From JBDSLU01 sp039916225 (GTDB lineage Bacteria; Acidobacteriota; Vicinamibacteria; Vicinamibacterales; Vicinamibacteraceae): DNA of 11,573 bases. Location: assembly GCA_039916225.1 (NCBI GenBank), contig JBDSLU010000081.1, positions 1 to 11,573 on the forward strand, in the 5' to 3' direction. The notes beneath the pieces are model-generated. The model saw only the letters and a program-made list of their open reading frames with translations. It was not told the DNA's origin and did not search any database. Made by a program: the position numbers and the translations under genes. Of the stretch, positions 6,203 through 11,573 are shown piece after piece (position 1 is the stretch's first letter; every line of letters starts with the position of its first letter).

Positions 6203-8851
6203 GTGCGCCTGCTCCGATGGCTGGCCCGTGCCCGTTGGGATCGCGAACGCAGCCGCGAGCTCGAGTCCTACCTGGATGTCGAAGCCGCCGACAACGTCGC
6301 CCGCGGGATATCGCCGGCCGACGCCCGCGACGCCGCCCGCCGCAAGCTGGGCAACCTGACCCGCATCCGCGAGGAGATCCACGAGATGAATGGCATCGGC
6401 TGGCTCGATCGATTCAGCGGCGACCTGCGTTACGCGGCCCGCACGCTCCGCGGCAACGCCGGCTTCGCGACCGTCGCGATCATGTCGCTGGCGCTCGGGA
6501 TTGGCGCCAACACCGCGATCTTCCAGCTGCTCGATGCCGTGCGCCTGCGCACCCTGCCGGTCGTGCGGCCGCAGGAGATCGTGCAGCTGCGCATCGCCGG
6601 CGGGAACAGCGGCATGGGCATGAACGGCCCGTTCGGCGGCCTCACCCGTCCGCAGTGGGAAGAGATTGGCCGCCAGCAGCAGGCGGTCGATCTGTTCGCC
6701 TGGTCGATCGGTGGCGCCCGCGTCGGCCCCGAGCAGCGAGGCGCCCCAGCCGTGAACGTCAGCGCGGGCTACTTTCCAGTCCTGGGCGTCCCGCCGTGGC
6801 GCGGCCGCTTCTTCACGTCGGCCGACGACGAGGCGACGTGCCCGGCCACCCGGGCGGTGGTCAGCTACGACTACTGGCAGCGCGAGATGGGCGGCGTCGA
6901 GTTGACGCCGGCGTCGAGGCTGCTGGTCGACGGCCGGAATCTCGAACTGATCGGCGTCGCGCCGCCAGGCTTCCGCGGCCTGGTTGTCGGCGATCGTTTC
7001 GACGTCGCGTTTCCGCTCTGCCGGCCGCGCGAGGTCCGCAACGACGTGTTCCACACCCTTGTCATGGGACGCCTCCGCGACGGCTGGAGCGCGGCGCGCG
7101 CGACCGAGCACCTGCGCGCCATCAGTCCGGGGATCATGGCGGCGACGCAGATCACCGGCTACACCGACGCGACCCACCGGCAATACCGTGAGTTCAAGCT
7201 GGAAGCCGCGGAGTCGCCCCGTGGCGTCAGTGAGCTGCGCGAACGCTACGACACGTCGCTGTGGCTGCTCCTGGCCATCACCGGCCTGGTGCTGCTGATC
7301 GCGTGCGCCAACATCGCCAACCTCATGCTGGCCCGGGCAACCGCGCGCGAGCGCGAGATTGCCGTGCGACTGGCCATCGGCGCCTCGCGCCGTCGACTCA
7401 TCGCCCAGCTCCTGACCGAAAGCGCCCTGATCGCCGCTGTTGGCGCGGCCCTGGGCGTTGCCGTGGCCGCCGGCCTGAGCCGCGTGCTGGTCGCTGCCCT
7501 TTCCAGCGAGAACCGACAGATCGCGCTGACGCTCGACACCGACTGGCGCGTCTTCGGCTTTGCCACCATCGTCGCCGCGCTGACCTGCGTCGTCTTCGGC
7601 CTGGCTCCGGCCTTCCGCGGCACGCGGGCGGCGCCGGTGGACGCGATGAAGAGCGGCGGCCGCGGTTCGACCGATGGACGCGAGCGCTACGCATTGCAGC
7701 GCGTCCTGGTCATCGGCCAGATCGCCGTGTCGCTCGTACTGCTCGTGGGCGCGGCGCTGTTCGTCCGCAGCTTCTACAACCTGACCACGTTCGACGCCGG
7801 CGTCCGCCAGGAAGGCATCAGCGTCGTGTTCATGGGATTCGGGCGCGACGAGGTGCCGCGGGAACGCGTCAAGCCGCTCATCGCCGAGCTGGTGGCGGAG
7901 GTCCGCGCCCTGCCCGGCGTCGAGAACGTCGCGACGACCACCCACGTGCCGCTGATGGGCGGGAGCTGGGGGCACGGTGTCAAGGCCGGCGTCGCCGACG
8001 AGAGCACGAGGTTCACCTGGGTCAGTCCAACCTACTTCGCCACCGTCGATCAGCCTCTGCTCGCCGGCCGACGCTTCAGCGAGACCGATACGCCGACGTC
8101 GGCACCGGTCGCGATCGTCAACGAGGCGTTCCTGCGGACGTTCTTCCCGCGCCAGCCGAACCCGCTGGGCAAGACGCTGATGCAATACGCCGAGCCGGAC
8201 TACCCGGAGACGGTCTACGAGATCGTCGGGGTGGTGAAGGACGCGCAGTACAACGGCCTGCGCGGCGACGTGCCGCCGTCGGTGCTGGTGCCGGCCAGCC
8301 AGTTCCCGGCGCCCCAGGGTGGCCTGGCCATGCTCATACGGTCCGCGAACGCCGACGCGATGCTGGCCACCGTCCGCCGACACCTGAAGCAGGCACATCC
8401 CCAGTTCGACATCGATGGAGTCGTCCTCCAGCAGCGCGTCCGCGAGTCGCTGGTCCGCGAGCGGCTGATGGCACTGCTCTCCGGCTTCTTCGGCGTCCTC
8501 GCTGCGCTGCTGGCGACGATCGGCCTCTACGGCGTGATCGCCTACATCATGCAGCGGCGGCGCAACGAGGTCGGCATCCGCCTGGCGCTCGGCGCGCAGC
8601 CGGGCCAGATCGTGCGGATGGTGCTGCGCGATGCGGGCATGCTCGTGGTCGTCGGCGTCGCCGTCGGAACGGCGCTGGCCGTGGTCGCCGGACGCGGGGC
8701 GGAGACATTGCTGTTCGGGCTGCGCCCGACCGACGTCGCGACGTTCGCCGGCGCAACGCTGCTCCTGGCGACGATTGCCTTCGTCGCCAGCGCGATCCCG
8801 GCGATGCGTGCGGCGCGGGTCGATCCGATGCGGGCGCTACGACAGGACTGA
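6203..8851 (+). CDS. ADOP-type (MacB/FtsX-like) ABC transporter permease
   Basis: An 882-residue permease of the acidobacterial duplicated orphan permease type. Residues 1-75 form the family's charged N-terminal region (RSRELESYLDVEAADNVARG, then ADARDAARRKLGN). A first transmembrane helix follows at about 88-110 (FATVAIMSLALGIGANTAIF) and a periplasmic MacB-like domain at about 115-340. A four-helix FtsX half starts at about 353 (LWLLLAITGLVLLIACANIA; EREIAVRLAIGASRRRLIAQ). A second repeat has a helix at about 500 (LVIGQIAVSLVLLVGAALFV), another periplasmic domain, and a C-terminal FtsX half from about 756 with RNEVGIRLALGAQ and the terminal DPMRALRQD. GTG at 6203 is the start, four bases after padR, with AGGAG upstream. 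No ATPase gene is adjacent, hence 'orphan'; an unlinked MacB-like ATPase would be needed if it transports. The substrate is unknown. Confidence 0.93.
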   Translation: MRLLRWLARARWDRERSRELESYLDVEAADNVARGISPADARDAARRKLGNLTRIREEIHEMNGIGWLDRFSGDLRYAARTLRGNAGFATVAIMSLALGIGANTAIFQLLDAVRLRTLPVVRPQEIVQLRIAGGNSGMGMNGPFGGLTRPQWEEIGRQQQAVDLFAWSIGGARVGPEQRGAPAVNVSAGYFPVLGVPPWRGRFFTSADDEATCPATRAVVSYDYWQREMGGVELTPASRLLVDGRNLELIGVAPPGFRGLVVGDRFDVAFPLCRPREVRNDVFHTLVMGRLRDGWSAARATEHLRAISPGIMAATQITGYTDATHRQYREFKLEAAESPRGVSELRERYDTSLWLLLAITGLVLLIACANIANLMLARATAREREIAVRLAIGASRRRLIAQLLTESALIAAVGAALGVAVAAGLSRVLVAALSSENRQIALTLDTDWRVFGFATIVAALTCVVFGLAPAFRGTRAAPVDAMKSGGRGSTDGRERYALQRVLVIGQIAVSLVLLVGAALFVRSFYNLTTFDAGVRQEGISVVFMGFGRDEVPRERVKPLIAELVAEVRALPGVENVATTTHVPLMGGSWGHGVKAGVADESTRFTWVSPTYFATVDQPLLAGRRFSETDTPTSAPVAIVNEAFLRTFFPRQPNPLGKTLMQYAEPDYPETVYEIVGVVKDAQYNGLRGDVPPSVLVPASQFPAPQGGLAMLIRSANADAMLATVRRHLKQAHPQFDIDGVVLQQRVRESLVRERLMALLSGFFGVLAALLATIGLYGVIAYIMQRRRNEVGIRLALGAQPGQIVRMVLRDAGMLVVVGVAVGTALAVVAGRGAETLLFGLRPTDVATFAGATLLLATIAFVASAIPAMRAARVDPMRALRQD

Positions 8852-8865
8852 GCGACGGGCGTCGA

Positions 8866-8995
8866 TCATCCCGACGGACGGATGCGCCACCGGAGCCAGG
8901 CCGCGCCCGCGAGCGTCCAGGCGAGGACGGCCATGATGGCCCCCGGCGATGCGGCGGGGGACGGGCGACACCGGCGCGGCGGGCGGGGTCGTCAT
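8866..8995 (-). pseudogene. Small single-helix membrane ORF broken by one extra base in a G5 run
   Basis: Downstream of the thioredoxin/NHL gene, an ATG at 8995-8993 preceded by AAGGGTAGGGTA starts MTTPPAAPVSPVPRRIAG. If one of the five Gs (C-run 8940-8944 on the plus strand) is removed, the frame continues AIMAVLAWTLAGAAWLRWRI RPSG-style to a TGA at 8868-8866, giving a 42-residue protein. This has a Pro-rich head, an Arg pair, one transmembrane helix and an Arg-rich end. As written, the frame is lost in the run. The first 12 codons recur in the duplicated block (3139 downward) as MTNPPDEPVSPV. A true gene with a sequencing error or recent frameshift is plausible. Its start is 21 bases after the upstream stop, so it would be co-transcribed. 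Confidence 0.45.
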
Positions 8996-9015
8996 TACCC
9001 TACCCTTGACGCGCG

Positions 9016-10551
9016 TCAGCGGATCGCGAGTGTCGTGACCATGCCGCGATCGAGGTCGATGGCCCGCACCGCGTGGTTGTTGGCGTCGGCGACATACAGC
9101 GTGCGCCCGGCGAGGCTCAACCCGCCCGGCTCATCGAACTGTGCCCGATCCTGACGGCCGTCGGCGAGGCCAGGCTTGCCCGTCCCTGCCAGCGTCTTCA
9201 CGCTCCGTTTGATCGGATCGAGCACCTTGATGCGGTGGTTGTAGGTGTCGGCGATGTAGACGAGCGCGCCGTCGGTGGCGATGCCTTGTGGGTGTTGCAG
9301 CCGCACTGCGTCGCCCTTGCCGTCAGTGTCGCCGTAGTCGAACAGGTTGCCGCCAGCCAGCGTCGTCACGGTGTTCGTCGGTGGCAGGTCGACGCGGCGG
9401 ATGATGTTGCCCTCGGCGTCGGCGACGTAGATGGTGTCGCCGGCAATCGCCAGGCCGGACGGTTGCGTGAACGCGGACTCGGCGATGGCACCATCGACCC
9501 GCGCCTCGGATCCGGTGCCGGCGTAGGGCCAGGCCAGGCCCCGCGCCGTGTCGATCATCCAGATCTGGTGGACGCCGGCCATGGACACGAACAGCAGGCC
9601 GCGCCAGACGACCACGTCCCACGGCGACACCAGCGACGTCTCGCGCGCCGCACCGCCCTCACCGCCCCACGAGCCTTGTTCGCCGGTTCCGGCGATCGTC
9701 TTCACGCGGCGCTCGAGCAGATCGACGGCGCGGATCGTGTGCGTGCCGCGATCGGCGATGTAGAGCGTCTCGCCGGCAATCGCCAGGCCCTGCGGCGAGT
9801 CCAGCTCGGTGTCCTCGAACGAGCCGTTGGCGAAGCCGCCGATGTCGCCGGCGCCGATGACGTCGCGCACCGCTCCATCGAGCCCGCAGACGAGCACGCG
9901 ATGGTGACCGGTGTCGGCAACGAAGAGGCGGCCCTTGGCGGGATCGGCGAGCACCGCGCCGGGATAGCGGAGCGCGTGGTCGTCCGCCGCGTGCAACGCC
10001 GCCGGCGTCTCGTGCCCGATCGCCTCGATCGGATTCCGGTTCAGCTCACCGCGCTCGTCGAACACCGCGATCACCGCCGCGATCACCTGGTCGAGTTCGG
10101 CCATGTGGCCCTCGCCGGACACCGAGGCGACGACGTAGCCGGCCGGATCGATCAGCACCAGCGTCGGCCACGCCCGCACGGTGTATTCCTGCCAGATGCG
10201 GAAAGTCGAGTCCTGTACGACCGGGTGCTCGATGCCCAGGCGGTCGAGCGTCCGCCGCAGGTGATCGACGTTCTTCTCGTGCTCGAACTTCGGCGAGTGC
10301 ACGCCGATGACGACCAGCTCGTCGCGCCACTTCCGCTCGAGGTAGGCCAGGTGCGGCACCAGGTGCAGGCAGTTGATGCAGCCGGAGGTCCAGAAGTCGA
10401 GCAGCACGACCTTGCCCCGGAGCTCGCGCAGCGAGAGCGGCCCGCGCGTGTTCAGCCACGCGGCGGCGCCGCGCAGCTCGGGCGCGTGAATCGGTTCCAT
10501 CGGGGCATCGGACTCGGGGGCATCGGACTCGGGCGCGTCGGACTCGGACAT
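9016..10551 (-). CDS. Thioredoxin-like protein with C-terminal NHL repeats (NHLRC2-like)
   Basis: A 511-residue two-domain protein. Residues about 19-165 form a TlpA-type thioredoxin fold: LRGKVVLLDFWTSGCINCLH carries the redox pair Cys-Ile-Asn-Cys, and RAWPTLVLIDPAG holds the cis-Pro. Residues about 185-511 form an NHL beta-propeller with repeated blades such as RLFVADTGHHRVLV, TLYIADRGTHTIRAVD, TIYVADAEGNIIRRVD, LVYIADTYNHRIKVLD and TLYVADANNHAVRAID. The layout matches NHLRC2 and its bacterial relatives. I see no signal peptide, so it is probably cytoplasmic. The start at 10551 includes three ESDAP repeats; a second ATG at 10500 (MEPIHAPELRG) would omit them, and neither has a strong ribosome-binding site. 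It lies 61 bases after malQ on the same strand. The 3' end is duplicated at 3104-3219. Confidence 0.9.
   Translation of the reverse strand: MSESDAPESDAPESDAPMEPIHAPELRGAAAWLNTRGPLSLRELRGKVVLLDFWTSGCINCLHLVPHLAYLERKWRDELVVIGVHSPKFEHEKNVDHLRRTLDRLGIEHPVVQDSTFRIWQEYTVRAWPTLVLIDPAGYVVASVSGEGHMAELDQVIAAVIAVFDERGELNRNPIEAIGHETPAALHAADDHALRYPGAVLADPAKGRLFVADTGHHRVLVCGLDGAVRDVIGAGDIGGFANGSFEDTELDSPQGLAIAGETLYIADRGTHTIRAVDLLERRVKTIAGTGEQGSWGGEGGAARETSLVSPWDVVVWRGLLFVSMAGVHQIWMIDTARGLAWPYAGTGSEARVDGAIAESAFTQPSGLAIAGDTIYVADAEGNIIRRVDLPPTNTVTTLAGGNLFDYGDTDGKGDAVRLQHPQGIATDGALVYIADTYNHRIKVLDPIKRSVKTLAGTGKPGLADGRQDRAQFDEPGGLSLAGRTLYVADANNHAVRAIDLDRGMVTTLAIR
10503..10547. repeat. Three tandem 15-bp units at the 5' end of the thioredoxin/NHL gene
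   Basis: Two identical units and a third with two changes encode ESDAP three times at the protein N-terminus. Unit number may vary between strains. Translation may instead begin after them at the ATG at 10500. Confidence 0.85.
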
Positions 10552-10612
10552 GGGTCGGCTCGGAACGAATCGAAGACAGGGATGCGGCCGGCGCGTGCGG
10601 CGGACGCAGTAA

Positions 10613-11573
10613 TCAGTGGGACGAGCGGCCGGTGTCGGCCGCCAGTTTACGCAGGAAGGCGGCGCGCTCGGCGGCGTCGGGGCGTGTCAGCAAGTCGCCG
10701 ACGGAGAACGGCAGGCGCCACGTCCAGTTCTCGCTGCCGACGGTGCCGGGGACGTTGATGCGATCGCGCCAGCCGAAGATGTCCTGGATCGGCAGCAGCA
10801 CGAGATTGGCGCCCGACCGATAGATGGTGGCGAGGAGCGCATCGCGCAGCCTGGCGTCGAACGGCGAGTCCGTCGAGAAGCCGGCGGCCGCCAGATCCGG
10901 CACCTTCAGCACCTCGGCCCGCTCCTCCGCCGGCGCGGCGTCCCACCATTCGGACAGGCTTTCGGTGTCGTGCGTGCCCGTGGTCGTGACCGACAACGCC
11001 GCGTAGTGCCGGGGGTCGAGGAACGGGTGGCCCGCGGTCTTCCACGCGCGCTCCCAGCGGAACACCTTGTAGCCGGGCACGCCCAGCTCGTTCAGCGACT
11101 GGCGGAGAAAATCTGGGACTGTGCCGAGGTCCTCGGCGAGGATCGCCGCGCCCGACCCCTGAAACACCTGCATGATGCGGCGGCCGAGGGCCTTCTGCGC
11201 CTCGGGATCCTCGGGCGTGAAGCGGCCGACACCGTCCGCATCGCGCACGTAGGTGCGATAGAAGCCGATCACGTGATCGACGCGGTAGCCGTCGAAGAGT
11301 TGCGCGCCGCGCCGGGCGCGGGCCCGCAGCCAGCGGAAGTCGTCGCGCTCGACCAGGTCCCAGCGATAGGCCGGCAGGCCCCAGTCCTGGCCATCGGCGC
11401 TGAAGGCGTCTGGCGGCGTCCCCACCGAGACGTGGCGATCGAACTTCTCCTGGTACTGCCAGACGTCGGCACTGTCGGCGCCGACCACGAACGGCAGATC
11501 GCCGAACAGCCTGATGCCGGCGGCGGCCCGCGCCGCCTGCCACTGGCCGTCGGCCAGCCACTGCAGGTAGGCG
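10613..11573 (-). CDS. malQ: 4-alpha-glucanotransferase (amylomaltase, GH77), C-terminal part; N-terminus outside window
   Basis: MalQ transfers alpha-1,4-glucan segments between maltodextrins in the cytoplasm. The frame is open to the window edge, with family sequence before the first internal start (IRLFGDLPFVV, then GADSADVW), so the gene is cut by the window. All three GH77 catalytic residues are present: the nucleophile Asp in YRVDHVIGF (11278-11276), the acid/base Glu in ILAEDLGTVP (11134-11132) and the stabilising Asp in TGTHDTES (10969-10967). Further family marks are GYKVFRWER, and VPGTVGSENWTWRLP near the end. About 320 residues are visible, roughly the C-terminal 60% of a typical 500-residue enzyme. 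The stop at 10615-10613 is 61 bases from the thioredoxin/NHL start, so co-transcription is possible. Confidence 0.95.
   Translation of the reverse strand, partial: AYLQWLADGQWQAARAAAGIRLFGDLPFVVGADSADVWQYQEKFDRHVSVGTPPDAFSADGQDWGLPAYRWDLVERDDFRWLRARARRGAQLFDGYRVDHVIGFYRTYVRDADGVGRFTPEDPEAQKALGRRIMQVFQGSGAAILAEDLGTVPDFLRQSLNELGVPGYKVFRWERAWKTAGHPFLDPRHYAALSVTTTGTHDTESLSEWWDAAPAEERAEVLKVPDLAAAGFSTDSPFDARLRDALLATIYRSGANLVLLPIQDIFGWRDRINVPGTVGSENWTWRLPFSVGDLLTRPDAAERAAFLRKLAADTGRSSH

Noticed and set aside
6167..8398. Very long open frame antisense to the permease gene
   Set aside because: It is an Arg/Gln/Asp-rich shadow produced by the high-GC third positions of the real gene; no domain is recognisable.
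9073..10758. Long plus-strand open frame opposite the thioredoxin/NHL gene
   Set aside because: It is the antisense of a gene with clear thioredoxin and NHL motifs and has no protein-like features of its own.
1..11573. tRNA, rRNA, riboswitch and CRISPR arrays
   Set aside because: No cloverleaf, rRNA stretch or regularly spaced repeats were seen on either strand.

Overview
The window is high-GC bacterial DNA (about 68% in a hand-counted stretch of the permease gene). It most likely comes from an Acidobacteriota chromosome, perhaps a Vicinamibacteria-type lineage. The main clue is a PadR regulator four bases upstream of a very long MacB/FtsX permease with no ATPase gene beside it, the layout of the 'acidobacterial duplicated orphan permease' (ADOP) family. 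An M28 peptidase with a Pro-rich tail and an NHLRC2-like thioredoxin fit this. The taxonomy is inference; there is no rRNA or marker gene here.

Layout. (1) Bases 3-1409, +: the 3' two thirds or more of a secreted-type M28 zinc peptidase. (2) Bases 1410-3945: a patchwork island. It holds a minus-strand pair of overlapping, unrecognised genes of lower GC (3065-1475); a 116-bp copy of the 3' end of the thioredoxin/NHL gene that lies 5.8 kb away; two copies of a 44-45-bp palindromic repeat; and decayed nucleotidyltransferase pieces on both strands. (3) Bases 3946-4416, +: a broken second copy of the M28 3' end, closed by a strong hairpin at 4424-4460. (4) Bases 4455-5075, -: a three-helix membrane protein. 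(5) Bases 5076-5850: mostly non-coding, apart from a short putative lipoprotein on the minus strand. (6) Bases 5851-8851, +: the padR-ADOP operon. (7) Bases 8866-10551, -: a thioredoxin-NHL protein followed by a small membrane ORF broken by one extra base. (8) Bases 10613-11573, -: the C-terminal part of MalQ (4-alpha-glucanotransferase), running off the window.

No complete new system is visible. The most informative part is the island at 1410-3945. It carries fragments of two unrelated neighbouring genes (M28 peptidase and thioredoxin/NHL) plus a repeated palindrome just downstream of minus-strand stop codons. The simplest reading is that a tandem M28 paralog lost its 5' part when foreign or rearranged DNA entered, and that the nucleotidyltransferase genes then decayed. 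The second notable item is the frameshifted small membrane ORF at 8866-8995; its start region is also preserved in the duplicated fragment at 3104-3219.
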